Source: Psychrobacillus vulpis (lineage in GTDB: Bacteria; Bacillota; Bacilli; Bacillales_A; Planococcaceae). From it: a DNA stretch of 44,331 nt. Positions 1 through 7,686 of the stretch are shown piece after piece. Under the pieces are notes generated by a model that saw only the letters and a program-made list of their open reading frames with translations, ran no database searches and had not been told where the DNA came from. Within the stretch, counting starts at the first letter, position 1. The number at the start of each line of letters is the position of its first letter. The stretch is taken from positions 1 through 44,331 of the forward strand of contig NZ_VDGI01000025.1 in assembly GCF_006861825.1 (NCBI RefSeq), in the 5' to 3' direction. Both the position numbers and the translations under genes were made by a program.

Positions 1-26
1 CGACTGCGGCTGACGAAGAAATCTGC

Positions 27-122
27 CGTTCATCTGCTTTCGCAGCCCGAACACGGAAGTTAAGCTCGCGCGTCGATGGTAGTTGGGGGTTTCCCCCTGT
101 GAGAGTAGAACGTCGCTAGGCA
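27..122 (+). rRNA. 5S rRNA-like copy 1 (3' part conserved, 5' half divergent)
   Basis: From the GAACACGGAAGTTAAG block through GATGGTAGTTGGGGGTTTC to GTGAGAGTAGAACG the sequence is clearly Bacillus-type 5S rRNA helices III, IV and V. Upstream, CCGTTC can close helix III with GAACACGG, but loop C is enlarged by a CTGC-TTTC-GCAG mini-hairpin. I find no 5' strand to pair with the 3' terminal GTCGCTAGGCA (helix I), and helix II is poor. It may therefore be a truncated or recombined 5S copy rather than a working gene. An intact 5S could lie to the left. Confidence 0.55.
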
Positions 123-131
123 CTAAGAAGT

Positions 132-162
132 CGTTACCGAGTCATCGGTAGCGGCTTTTTTT
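132..162 (+). terminator. Terminator after 5S-like copy 1
   Basis: Stem CGTTACCGA (132-140) pairs with TCGGTAGCG (145-153) with one wobble pair, loop GTCA, followed by GC and seven T. This is a classic rho-independent terminator, ten bases after the 5S-like 3' end. Confidence 0.85.
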
Positions 163-314
163 GTATATGAACGAGAAAATAAAATGCCGAAGGCAAACTG
201 TAAGATGAGTAGCGAGAAAGTAGAGGAACAAAGAGTTCGAGGAAGCAAAGAAGAGAGACTCGGAGCGTATAACATACGCGAGAATCGAACGACTGCGGCT
301 GACGAAGAAATCTA

Positions 315-411
315 CCGTTCATCTGCTTTCGCAGCCCGAACACGGAAGTTAAGCTCGCGCGTCGATGGTAGTTGGGGGTTTCCCCCTGTGAGAGTAGAAC
401 GTCGCTAGGCA
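315..411 (+). rRNA. 5S rRNA-like copy 2
   Basis: Nearly identical to copy 1, shifted by 289 bp, including the enlarged loop C with the CTGC-TTTC-GCAG hairpin, the intact GGGGGTTTCCCCC helix V and the 3' end GTCGCTAGGCA. The same 5' half is missing or diverged. That the two copies are so similar suggests recent duplication or gene conversion. Confidence 0.55.
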
Positions 412-420
412 CTAAGAAGT

Positions 421-451
421 CGTTACCGAGTCATCGGTAACGGCTTTTTTT
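421..451 (+). terminator. Terminator after 5S-like copy 2
   Basis: Perfect 9-bp stem CGTTACCGA (421-429) / TCGGTAACG (434-442), loop GTCA, then GC and seven T. The copy 1 version has a wobble at the position that is a full pair here. Confidence 0.87.
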
Positions 452-601
452 GTATATGATCGAGGAAATAAAATGCGAAGGCAACCTGAAAACAAGTAGA
501 GAGAAAGTAGAGGAACTAAGAGTTCAAGGAAGCAAAGAAGAAAGACTCGGAGCGTATGACATACGCGAGAATCGAACGACTGCGGCTGACGAAGAAATCT
601 G

Positions 602-698
602 CCGTTCATCTGTTTTCGCAGCCCGAACACGGAAGTTATGCTCGTGCCTCAATGGTAGTTGGGGGTTTCACCCTGTGAGAGTAGAACGTCGCAAGGCA
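602..698 (+). pseudogene. 5S rRNA-like copy 3, degenerate
   Basis: Same block as copies 1 and 2 but with substitutions that damage the fold. The CTGC of the extra loop-C hairpin became CTGT. GTTAAGCTCGCGC became GTTATGCTCGTGC. The helix V strand CCCCC became ACCC, so the GGGGG partner is no longer fully paired. It looks like a decaying copy. Confidence 0.6.
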
Positions 699-707
699 CT
701 AAGAAGT

Positions 708-738
708 CGTTGCCAAGTCATCGGTAGCGGCTTTTTTT
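708..738 (+). terminator. Decayed terminator after copy 3
   Basis: CGTTGCCAA (708-716) faces TCGGTAGCG (721-729) with mismatch and wobble pairs and is followed by a C and seven T. It is homologous to the two upstream terminators but weaker. Confidence 0.55.
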
Positions 739-893
739 GTGTATGATGGAGAAAATAAAATGCCAAAGGAAACTGTAAAATGAGCAGCAAGAAAGTAGAA
801 AAATAAAGAGTCCAAGGAAGCAAAGAAGAGAGACTCGAAATGCATGATATAACCGAGAATCGAACGACTACAAATGAAAAAGAAAGCTGCCAT

Positions 894-1153
894 TTTATTA
901 GAAAACCATTTAATTAAATTTATATTAAAAATAGAATTACTTTGAGCGACATTTCCCGGGAAATAATGACTCCATTCGTCATCAAATGTAAGATATTTGT
1001 GAATATTACAAATTTAAAATTAAATTTTGGTAAGCAATAATGTATCAAATATGAATTTTGATCTAGTTTTAGCACTTAAAATGAAATTATCTCTAATCTA
1101 TGTAAATTTACTATATTTGTAAATGTGATAGTATGCATAAAAGGGGTGATTAG
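894..1153. other. AT-rich intergenic gap
   Basis: No gene seen. It contains a perfect 14-bp palindrome ATTTCCCGGGAAAT at 951-964 and next to it a small inverted repeat ATGAC (966-970) / GTCAT (978-982). Neither is recognisable as a known operator. The promoter of the next gene must lie at the right end, but I cannot name a convincing -35/-10 pair. Confidence 0.4.
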
Positions 1154-2122
1154 TTGATTATTAAGAAACGATCAATGGAGTATAAATACATGGGATTGAA
1201 GATGCTCTATAAAAGATTGCCTAAAGAACACGCGATGAAAAGTATTATAAACTCGAATATCTTATCTACAAGAGCAGGAATCATTGGTGAATCAAAACTG
1301 GAAGAAATATTTGATAAGTACCACTTTCCTTTTGATTATTGTGTTTTACATGACGTGAGTATGACTTCAACTGGCAAGTTCCAAATTGATGTTCTATTTA
1401 TAACTCCTTATTATGTAGCTATTTTGGAGTGTAAGAATATAATTGGAGAGTTATGTTTTGAGAATGAACCATCATGTCTAATAAGAAAACTAGAAGATCA
1501 AAAAAAGGATGTATTTGAAAGTCCAGAAATTCAGGTGGATCGAAATAAATATTTACTAAAGGAGTGGTTAACTCAACGAGATGTATTTATTCCTGTTATT
1601 GGAGTTATTGTACTTAGTAGTATGAAATCTAGGGTAGTGAAGAAGCCGAATCATACGCCTGTTATTTATACTTCCAGTATCCCTACTTTCCTGAGAAATT
1701 TGCCGAGGAAAAAGGAATATATATCGGTGACAAAAATGTATGAAATAGCAAAATTAATTATGCTATTGCATCGCCCATTTATTCCATATCCTATGTGTAA
1801 GAATTGGGGAATCGATCCAAGAGATTTGATAACTGGAGTTAAATGCGAAAAGTGTGATCAGTTTGGTATGGTGAAAATTCATAGAGGCTGGCATTGTTTG
1901 ACTTGTATGAGTATTGATAGATTAGCTCATGAACAAACTGTACGGGAGTGGTTTGCATTAGTTGGTAAGCATATTTCAAATAAAGATTGTCGAAACTTTT
2001 TACAGATAGAATCACATCAATTGGCAAGTAGAATATTGAATTCAATGAATCTTAAAAGAAGAGGAAGTTCGAAAAATAATACAATATATACTTTTGAGTG
2101 GGAAAAATTAAATGAGAAATAG
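1154..2122 (+). CDS. NERD-domain protein with zinc ribbon
   Basis: A 322-aa protein with a nuclease-related (NERD) domain at about residues 40-140. The motif QIDVLFI (Asp79) and LECKN (Glu92, Lys94) match the D-(E/Q)xK core of the restriction-endonuclease-like fold. A four-cysteine zinc ribbon follows (CEKC at 231-234, CLTC at 248-251), then a C-terminal region of about 70 residues that could be helical. NERD proteins are thought to act on DNA, but the substrate here is unknown. The start is TTG 1154, with AAGGGGTGAT just upstream at short spacing. The gene stands alone and is more AT-rich than the pur genes, which suggests acquisition. It has no signal peptide or membrane segment. Confidence 0.8.
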   Translation: MIIKKRSMEYKYMGLKMLYKRLPKEHAMKSIINSNILSTRAGIIGESKLEEIFDKYHFPFDYCVLHDVSMTSTGKFQIDVLFITPYYVAILECKNIIGELCFENEPSCLIRKLEDQKKDVFESPEIQVDRNKYLLKEWLTQRDVFIPVIGVIVLSSMKSRVVKKPNHTPVIYTSSIPTFLRNLPRKKEYISVTKMYEIAKLIMLLHRPFIPYPMCKNWGIDPRDLITGVKCEKCDQFGMVKIHRGWHCLTCMSIDRLAHEQTVREWFALVGKHISNKDCRNFLQIESHQLASRILNSMNLKRRGSSKNNTIYTFEWEKLNEK

Positions 2123-2127
2123 CCTAT

Positions 2128-2240
2128 TTGGACAATCAGCTGTGAAAGTTGGACAATCACAATCAATAGTTGGACAATAAGCTGCGAAAGTTGGACAATC
2201 ACACCTAATAGTTGGACAATAACGTCAAAAAGTTGGACAA
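2128..2240. repeat. 21-bp-period tandem array, TTGGACAAT core
   Basis: TTGGACAAT (last copy TTGGACAA) begins at 2128, 2149, 2170, 2191, 2212 and 2233, exactly 21 bp apart. The 12-base linkers alternate between an AAGCTGYGAAAG-like form and a CACANNNAATAG-like form, so there is also a 42-bp higher period. It sits directly after the NERD stop codon. No coding role is evident: the minus frame through it has no start with a ribosome site. Confidence 0.9.
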
Positions 2241-2376
2241 CCCAACCAAACCCAACCCGATCCATGTCACAAATTGATGAATTGGCTTATTTAAGGTATC
2301 ATAATCAAAAGTATAAGAATAGGAGGGTGGATGACTAGGCGAAGTTACTAACAATAAAAGTCATCCTTTTGTACAA

Positions 2377-2568
2377 ATGAAAAAAGAGACAGTTTGGTTT
2401 GAAGTAGAAGAAAATGAGACGATTGCCGAATGTCTCGATAGAATGAATAGTTTAGGATATCAGGTGGCTGGTAGAAAGGAAGAACCGTTATTTGCTGAAG
2501 TCAATGGACAACCTGAGCCAATTAAACAAATAATCATGTTAAAGGGTATAAAAGAGATAAATAATTAG
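2377..2568 (+). CDS. yebG: NETI-motif protein (YebG family)
   Basis: A 63-aa acidic protein with the family signature NETIAECLDRM at residues 13-23 and an EEPLF segment. NETI proteins are small, of unknown function, and conserved just upstream of purE in Bacillus, which fits the position here. ATG 2377 has no obvious Shine-Dalgarno sequence. A strong one (AGGAGGGTGG) lies before ATG 2331, which opens only a six-codon frame (MTRRSY) in another phase. Either that is a leader peptide or the real 5' end is disturbed by an indel. Identity is good; the start is uncertain. Confidence 0.8.
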   Translation: MKKETVWFEVEENETIAECLDRMNSLGYQVAGRKEEPLFAEVNGQPEPIKQIIMLKGIKEINN

Positions 2569-2580
2569 AGAAAAACGTAT

Positions 2581-2624
2581 AAAACCGAACAATGCAGTTT
2601 TCTGAAAATTAATCGTTCGTATTT
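2581..2624 (+). promoter_or_regulatory. PurR operator (two inverted PurBoxes)
   Basis: AAAACCGAACAAT at 2581-2593 matches the Bacillus PurBox AWWWCCGAACWWT perfectly. The complement of 2612-2624, AAATACGAACGAT, matches 11 of 13, in the opposite orientation as expected for a PurR control region. It lies directly upstream of the -35 hexamer. PurR represses when PRPP is low; this is known for B. subtilis and inferred here. Confidence 0.85.
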
Positions 2625-2629
2625 AGTCA

Positions 2630-2658
2630 TTGACGTGGCTCTTGAGTCTTGTTAAAAT
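2630..2658 (+). promoter_or_regulatory. Sigma-A promoter of the pur operon
   Basis: -35 TTGACG (2630-2635), 17-bp spacer, -10 TAAAAT (2653-2658). It lies between the PurBoxes and the riboswitch, so transcription would start just before the aptamer. Confidence 0.85.
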
Positions 2659-2682
2659 ATGATTAGAAATGAACGATAATAT

Positions 2683-2751
2683 CCCCATATATGCTAAGGA
2701 ATTGGCTTTAGTGTCTCTACCATGTCACCGTAAATGACAGGACTATGCGGG
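2683..2751 (+). promoter_or_regulatory. Purine riboswitch aptamer, guanine class
   Basis: P1 pairs CCCCATA (2683-2689) with TATGCGGG (2744-2751), one bulged C. The J2/3 sequence TCTCTACC, the P3 stem GTCA/TGAC with loop CCGTAAA, and the J3/1 sequence GGACTATG are diagnostic of the purine riboswitch. The specificity base (C2743, in GACTATG) is C, which predicts guanine/hypoxanthine rather than adenine. With the terminator at 2824-2880 it should shut off the operon when guanine is plentiful. Confidence 0.92.
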
Positions 2752-2823
2752 AAAGCGACTTTTGGACTCTGCTAGAAGGATGTGTTTGCATATGTTAGTA
2801 ATCACACAAACCGAGCGAATTAG

Positions 2824-2880
2824 TTCCTTGAGTAAACTGCTTTTCATGCGAAGAGAGTAGTTTATTTGGGGAATTTTTTT
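2824..2880 (+). terminator. Riboswitch-controlled terminator
   Basis: The 15-base strand 2824-2838 (TTCCTTGAGTAAACT) pairs continuously with 2859-2873 (AGTTTATTTGGGGAA), with a few G-U pairs, and the stem can extend inward. It is followed immediately by seven T (2874-2880). It lies in the purE leader behind the aptamer, as expected for premature termination. Confidence 0.85.
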
Positions 2881-2891
2881 ATGCTTAGGGG

Positions 2892-2912
2892 CAAATACGC
2901 CAAGGCGATTTG
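2892..2912 (+). repeat. Short hairpin related to the purB-purC repeat
   Basis: CAAAT (2892-2896) and GCC pair with GGC and ATTTG (2908-2912). The stretch AATACGCCAAGGCGATTTGA closely resembles AATACGCCGAGGCGCATTTGA upstream of purC (5999-6019), including its position just before the ribosome site. It looks like the right end of the same dispersed repeat, or a remnant. Confidence 0.55.
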
Positions 2913-2929
2913 AAGAAGGGACGAGAATA

Positions 2930-3418
2930 ATGAACGCAAAAATTGGTGTGATTATGGGTAGTTCTAGCGACTGGGAAACAATGAAATATAGTTGTGAAAT
3001 TCTCGATGAACTTAATATACCTTATGAAAAACAAGTAGTCTCAGCACATCGTACTCCTGACTTAATGTTTGAATATGCAGAACAAGCTAGAGGACGTGGA
3101 ATTCAAGTAATTATTGCTGGAGCTGGTGGTGCTGCTCATTTGCCAGGTATGGTTGCAGCGAAAACTACACTTCCCGTAATTGGAGTTCCTGTACAATCGC
3201 GTGCATTAAACGGTTTAGATTCGTTGCTATCAATTGTACAAATGCCAGGAGGAGTTCCAGTTGCAACGGTTGCAATTGGGAAAGCAGGAGCTACGAATGC
3301 TGGTTTACTTGCCGCACAGATTCTTTCTATTCATGACCAATCCATAGAGGAACGATTAGAACAACGGAGAGAAGACACGAAAAACAAAGTTTATGAAAGT
3401 AATGGTGAGCTTCAATGA
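2930..3418 (+). CDS. purE: N5-carboxyaminoimidazole ribonucleotide mutase PurE
   Basis: A 162-aa protein of the PurE family. The N terminus has [14 protein letters not shown], the nucleotide-phosphate loop with the family SSSDW motif. SAHRTPD at residues 40-46 holds the catalytic His. [10 protein letters not shown] and PVIGVPV follow, as in class I PurE. It converts N5-CAIR to CAIR, taking the product of PurK. Start ATG 2930 is preceded by GGGACGAG. It is the first gene after the riboswitch leader, and the stop overlaps the purK start by four bases (ATGA). Confidence 0.97.
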   Translation: MNAKIGVIMGSSSDWETMKYSCEILDELNIPYEKQVVSAHRTPDLMFEYAEQARGRGIQVIIAGAGGAAHLPGMVAAKTTLPVIGVPVQSRALNGLDSLLSIVQMPGGVPVATVAIGKAGATNAGLLAAQILSIHDQSIEERLEQRREDTKNKVYESNGELQ

Positions 3419-4536
3419 CAAAAGTAATTTATCCAGGGCAAACAATCGGTATTATCGGTGGTGGACAGCTTGGACGAATGATGGCGTTAGCTGCAAAAGA
3501 AGCTGGATTTAGAGTAGCTGTGTTAGAGCCAACAATAGATTCACCATGTGGACAAGTTGCTGATATTCGCATCGTTGCACCATACAATGACGAAGCGGCG
3601 TTAGAAGAACTTGCAGAAGTAAGTGACGTGATCACATATGAATTTGAAAATATCGATTACGCTGGATTGAAAAGGTTATCTCAAATTGCTTATGTGCCTC
3701 AAGGTGGAGAACTTGTTAGAATTACGCAAGATCGCATACTCGAAAAAACAGAAATTCAAGCTTCTGGTGTGCCAATTGCGAAATTTGTCGAAGCGAGTAC
3801 ATTTGAAGAGTTGGAACAGCGAATTGACCAAGTGGGATTCCCTTGTGTTGTTAAAACAGCTCGAGGTGGATACGACGGAAAAGGACAGCAAATTGTTCAA
3901 TCGATGGAAGACCTTCGAAAAGCGAAGTATCTATTTGATCATTCTGTTTGTATTGCAGAAGCATTTGTTTCTTTTACGAAAGAAATCTCGGTCATTGTTC
4001 AACGGAACGGTGAAGGACAAACATATTGTCTCCCAATTGGAGAAAACGTTCACGTTAATCATATTTTGCACGAAACAATTGTTCCAGCAAGAATTAGTGA
4101 GGAGCTAACAAACAAAGCAATTGTTGCAGCAGAGACAATCGCGAATCATCTAAATCTTGTTGGCACACTTGCCGTGGAAATGTTTGTTTTAGAGGAGAAT
4201 GAAATTCTCATAAATGAATTGGCACCAAGACCTCATAATTCAGGTCATTATTCAATAGAAGCATGTAATATCTCACAATTTCATCAACATATAAGAGCAG
4301 TTTGTGGTTGGCCATTGCGTGAACCAAAACTTTGGACACATACTATAATGGTGAATGTACTAGGACAGCATGTTGTTTCTTTAACAAACTCTATTAGTAA
4401 ATATCCGAACTGGTCTGTACATTTATACGGGAAGAACGAAGCAAAAACAAATCGAAAGATGGGTCATGTAACTATTCTTTCAACTAATATCGAACAAACA
4501 CTTGAAGAAATAGAGCAGTCTAAAATTTGGTCTTAA
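3415..4536 (+). CDS. purK: N5-carboxyaminoimidazole ribonucleotide synthase PurK
   Basis: A 373-aa ATP-grasp enzyme that makes N5-CAIR from AIR, ATP and bicarbonate. The N-terminal [17 protein letters not shown] is the PurK pre-ATP-grasp signature. The central [14 protein letters not shown] is the ATP-binding loop, and [18 protein letters not shown] near residue 260 is the metal-binding and substrate region typical of PurK. The ATGA overlap with purE implies translational coupling. Length is normal. Confidence 0.97.
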   Translation: MTKVIYPGQTIGIIGGGQLGRMMALAAKEAGFRVAVLEPTIDSPCGQVADIRIVAPYNDEAALEELAEVSDVITYEFENIDYAGLKRLSQIAYVPQGGELVRITQDRILEKTEIQASGVPIAKFVEASTFEELEQRIDQVGFPCVVKTARGGYDGKGQQIVQSMEDLRKAKYLFDHSVCIAEAFVSFTKEISVIVQRNGEGQTYCLPIGENVHVNHILHETIVPARISEELTNKAIVAAETIANHLNLVGTLAVEMFVLEENEILINELAPRPHNSGHYSIEACNISQFHQHIRAVCGWPLREPKLWTHTIMVNVLGQHVVSLTNSISKYPNWSVHLYGKNEAKTNRKMGHVTILSTNIEQTLEEIEQSKIWS

Positions 4537-4551
4537 ACAGGAGGAACACAA

Positions 4552-5847
4552 ATGATTGAACGTTATACACGCCCTGAAATGGGTGCCATATGGACAGAAG
4601 AAAATAAATACAACGCATGGTTGGAAGTAGAAATTTTAGCTTGCGAGGCTTGGGCTGAGATAGGTGATATTCCAAAAGAAGACGTAGTGGCGCTTCGCAA
4701 AAATGCATCATTCTCCGTAGACCGTATTTTAGAAATCGAGCAAGAAACAAGACATGACGTAGTGGCGTTTACACGTGCGGTTTCAGAAACATTAGGGGAA
4801 GAACGCAAATGGGTTCATTACGGACTTACTTCTACTGACGTAGTAGACACGGCTCTTTCTTATTTAATCAAACAAGCAAACGTTATTTTACGCAAAGACA
4901 TTTTGAACTTTATCGAAATCCTTGAAAATAAAGCAAAAGAACATAAGTACACTGTCATGATGGGACGTACACACGGTGTTCACGCTGAACCAACTACTTT
5001 TGGATTGAAACTTGCTTTATGGACAGAAGAAATGAAACGTAATTTAGAAAGATTTGAAGCAGCTGCAAAAGTGATTGAAACTGGTAAAATGTCCGGTGCA
5101 GTAGGGACTTATGCAAACATCGATCCATTTGTAGAGAAATATGTTTGTGAAAACTTAGGGTTAGCAGCAGCTACTATTTCAACTCAAACTCTTCAACGTG
5201 ATCGTCATGCGCAATATATGAGTATATTAGCTTTAATCGCAACTTCTATTGAAAAATTTGCAACAGAAGTTCGTGGATTACAAAAATCAGAAACACGTGA
5301 AGTAGAAGAATTCTTCTCAAAAGGTCAAAAAGGATCTTCTGCAATGCCACATAAACGTAACCCAATTGGTTCAGAGAACATGGTAGGTATGGCAAGACTT
5401 ATTCGTGGTTATATGATGACAGCATACGAAAACGTTGCATTGTGGCATGAAAGAGATATTTCTCATTCTTCAGCAGAACGTGTTATTTTACCAGATGCAA
5501 CAATCGCACTAAATTATATGTTAAATCGATTTAGTAATATCGTGAAAAACTTAACTGTATTCCCAGAGAACATGAAACGTAATATGGATTCCACATTAGG
5601 ATTAATTTATTCTCAACGTGTGCTTTTAGCACTTATCGACAAAGGATTAGCACGTGAAACAGCTTATGACACAGTGCAACCATTAGCGATGAAAGCATGG
5701 GAAACACAAACTGCATTCCGTACATTTGTAGATGCGGATGAAAAAATCACATCTTTACTAACTAAAGAAGAACTGGATGATTGCTTTGATTATAACTATC
5801 ACATCCAGCATGTTGATTTGATATTCGAGCGTTTAGGACTTAATTAA
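4552..5847 (+). CDS. purB: Adenylosuccinate lyase PurB
   Basis: A 431-aa fumarase/aspartase-superfamily lyase that acts twice: SAICAR to AICAR, and adenylosuccinate to [17 protein letters not shown] holds a catalytic His and [15 protein letters not shown] is the flexible signature loop with the catalytic Ser. Start ATG 4552 has AGGAGG just upstream and lies 15 bp after purK. A 188-bp gap with a large hairpin follows. Confidence 0.97.
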   Translation: MIERYTRPEMGAIWTEENKYNAWLEVEILACEAWAEIGDIPKEDVVALRKNASFSVDRILEIEQETRHDVVAFTRAVSETLGEERKWVHYGLTSTDVVDTALSYLIKQANVILRKDILNFIEILENKAKEHKYTVMMGRTHGVHAEPTTFGLKLALWTEEMKRNLERFEAAAKVIETGKMSGAVGTYANIDPFVEKYVCENLGLAAATISTQTLQRDRHAQYMSILALIATSIEKFATEVRGLQKSETREVEEFFSKGQKGSSAMPHKRNPIGSENMVGMARLIRGYMMTAYENVALWHERDISHSSAERVILPDATIALNYMLNRFSNIVKNLTVFPENMKRNMDSTLGLIYSQRVLLALIDKGLARETAYDTVQPLAMKAWETQTAFRTFVDADEKITSLLTKEELDDCFDYNYHIQHVDLIFERLGLN

Positions 5848-5940
5848 CTTTGTTCAGTAGTAAATGTTTTTGTACCGAAAGTGAAATAAGATTGTTATCT
5901 ATTCAACAGGGTGTGTATACGTCTGCTGAAAAAAGTTAAA

Positions 5941-6027
5941 GCCTCCGGCGGATGTCCCATATTTTGAATCGTGCGACACAATTCAAAATATGGACGCTAA
6001 TACGCCGAGGCGCATTTGATTCGGAGG
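5941..6027 (+). repeat. Dispersed hairpin repeat between purB and purC
   Basis: An elaborate inverted repeat. GCCTCCGGCG (5941-5950) pairs with CGCCGAGGC (6003-6011) with one bulged C. Inside, GTCC(C)ATATTTTGAAT (5954-5969) pairs with ATTCAAAATATGGAC (5981-5995), 15 bp with one bulge. CCTCCG (5943-5948) can alternatively pair with CGGAGG (6022-6027), the ribosome site of purC. From its layout it looks like a mobile or BOX-like Bacillales repeat that now lies inside the operon. An effect on purC translation is inference. Confidence 0.75.
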
Positions 6028-6035
6028 AATTTACA

Positions 6036-6752
6036 GTGAAAAAAGGTCGTCTATTATACGAAGGTAAAGCAAAACAATTATTCGCAACTGAAGATGAAAA
6101 CATCCTATTTGTATCTTATAAAGATAGTGCTACAGCTTTTAATGGAGAGAAGAAAGAAGAGATAGCTGGTAAAGGGAATTTAAATAATAAAATTACGACT
6201 ATTCTTTTTGAACAATTAAAAAAGCATGGAATTGACTCACATTTTGTAGAGCAAATTTCAGAAAATGAACAGCTAGTAAGAAAAGTGGAAATTATTCCTC
6301 TTGAAGTAGTTGTTCGAAACGTAGCAGCAGGAAGTCTTGCAAAAAGACTTGGTATGGATGAAGGAATACCTCTAAAGCATCCTATTGTAGAATTCTATTA
6401 CAAAGATGACGCATTAGGAGATCCATTACTAACAGATGCACATCTAGAATTACTGGAACTTGCAACACCGGAAGAAATAGAAACGATCAAAATAAAAGGG
6501 TTAGAAATTAACCGTGTATTACAGCCGATTTTCAAAGAAATAGGTGTCACGTTAATCGATATGAAACTTGAATTTGGGAAGTCTGCGAGTGGTGAAATCC
6601 TACTTGCAGACGAGATTTCCCCAGATACGTGTAGACTTTGGGACGATAAAACAAACAACAAACTTGATAAAGATGTATTTAGACGTAATTTAGGTAGTTT
6701 AACAGATGTTTATGAAATTATACTTTCCCGCCTAGGAGGACTATTAAAATGA
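6036..6752 (+). CDS. purC: SAICAR synthase PurC
   Basis: A 238-aa enzyme joining CAIR and aspartate with ATP. The start is GTG 6036, nine bases after GGAGG, giving VKKGRLLYEGKAKQLF, the normal PurC N terminus. A longer in-frame reading from 5952 would translate the repeat and is rejected. Family motifs include SATAFNGEKKEEI, VVVRNVAAGSLAKRLG and LADEISPDTCRLWD. The stop overlaps purS by four bases. Confidence 0.97.
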   Translation: MKKGRLLYEGKAKQLFATEDENILFVSYKDSATAFNGEKKEEIAGKGNLNNKITTILFEQLKKHGIDSHFVEQISENEQLVRKVEIIPLEVVVRNVAAGSLAKRLGMDEGIPLKHPIVEFYYKDDALGDPLLTDAHLELLELATPEEIETIKIKGLEINRVLQPIFKEIGVTLIDMKLEFGKSASGEILLADEISPDTCRLWDDKTNNKLDKDVFRRNLGSLTDVYEIILSRLGGLLK

Positions 6753-7003
6753 AAAAAGTTAAAGTGTATGTAACATTACGTGAGAGTGTTTTAGATCCAC
6801 AAGGTTCTGCAGTTATGGGGGCACTTCATTCAATGAATTATAACGAAGTGACAGATGTTCGTATTGGGAAATTTTTAGAGCTTCAAATAGAAGAAAGTGA
6901 TCGTGATTTAGATACAGCTGTGAAAGAAATGTGTGAAAAACTTCTTACAAATACAGTCATTGAAGACTATCGTTATGAGGTTGAGGAGGTTGCTGGCAAA
7001 TGA
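6749..7003 (+). CDS. purS: FGAM synthase subunit PurS
   Basis: An 84-aa small subunit that bridges PurQ and PurL in the three-part formylglycinamidine ribonucleotide synthase of Gram-positive bacteria. [15 protein letters not shown] and the [10 protein letters not shown] segment are typical. Its start overlaps the purC stop and its stop overlaps the purQ start by four bases each, so translation of the three genes is probably coupled. Confidence 0.95.
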   Translation: MKKVKVYVTLRESVLDPQGSAVMGALHSMNYNEVTDVRIGKFLELQIEESDRDLDTAVKEMCEKLLTNTVIEDYRYEVEEVAGK

Positions 7004-7686
7004 AGTTCGCAGTAATCGTATTTCCAGGATCGAACTGTGATTTAGACATGTACCATGCGATTAAAGACGAGCTTGGAGAAGAAGTAGAGTATGTTTGGCA
7101 TGATGAAACAGATTTAAGTGGATTTGACGGAGTTTTGTTACCAGGAGGATTCTCTTATGGGGACTACTTACGTTGTGGAGCCATTTCTCGCTTCTCTAAT
7201 GTTATGTCGGAAGTTGTAAAAGCAGCTGAAGCTGGTAAACCAGTTCTTGGTGTATGTAACGGTTTCCAAGTATTAACAGAAGCTGGACTTTTACCAGGAG
7301 CTCTTCTACGTAATAAAAACTTAAAATTCATGTGTCGTACAGTAGGTCTAAAAGTAATAAATAATGAAACTCAATTTACTTCAGAATATAAAAAAGACGA
7401 AGTAATTCAAATTCCAATCGCACATGGTGAAGGAAACTATTACTGTGACGAGGAAACTCTTGCTCGATTAAAAGCAAACAACCAAATCGTCTTCACATAT
7501 GCTTCAGAAAATCCAAACGGAAGTATCGAAGATATAGCAGGTATTGTGAATGAAAAAGGAAATGTACTAGGAATGATGCCACACCCAGAGCGTGCTGCTA
7601 ATGACATTATGGGCGGATCAGATGGACTAGCGTTATTCAAATCAATAGTGAAACAGTGGAGGGAATCTCATGTCAATCATGCTTGA
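7000..7686 (+). CDS. purQ: FGAM synthase glutaminase subunit PurQ
   Basis: A 228-aa class I glutamine amidotransferase supplying ammonia to Pur[12 protein letters not shown] is the family N terminus, GVCNGFQVL holds the nucleophile Cys86, and MPHPERA holds the catalytic His-Glu pair. It overlaps purS by 4 and purL by 17 bases. Confidence 0.97.
   Translation: MKFAVIVFPGSNCDLDMYHAIKDELGEEVEYVWHDETDLSGFDGVLLPGGFSYGDYLRCGAISRFSNVMSEVVKAAEAGKPVLGVCNGFQVLTEAGLLPGALLRNKNLKFMCRTVGLKVINNETQFTSEYKKDEVIQIPIAHGEGNYYCDEETLARLKANNQIVFTYASENPNGSIEDIAGIVNEKGNVLGMMPHPERAANDIMGGSDGLALFKSIVKQWRESHVNHA

Larger units (their letters stand above)
1..893. repeat. Tandem ~288-bp repeat carrying 5S-like sequence and terminators
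   Basis: The landmark CGACTGCGGCTGACG occurs at 1, 290 and 577 and a decayed form starts at 865, giving a period of 287-289 bp. Each unit holds a 5S rRNA-like stretch, a terminator hairpin with a T-run, and about 165 bp of A/G-rich tail. Units 1 and 2 are almost identical, unit 3 has many substitutions, and unit 4 ends after about 28 bases. The array probably continues to the left of the window. Tandem duplication of the end of an rRNA operon is the simplest reading. No convincing protein is encoded: the open frames here have no ribosome site and run through the RNA-like sequence. Confidence 0.85.

Noticed and set aside
184-746. Small proteins in the 5S-like repeats (both strands)
   Set aside because: Frames run through rRNA-like sequence and terminators and lack ribosome sites.
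2017-2265. Minus-strand 82-aa frame with VQL every seven residues
   Set aside because: The heptad pattern simply reflects 21-bp DNA repeats; there is no ribosome site and the frame overlaps the end of the NERD gene.
3686-4108. 140-aa frame inside purK
   Set aside because: A shadow frame of purK, with no ribosome site.
5952-6035. 28-residue N-terminal extension of PurC
   Set aside because: It would translate the hairpin repeat; the GTG at 6036 has an ideal ribosome site and gives the family N terminus.
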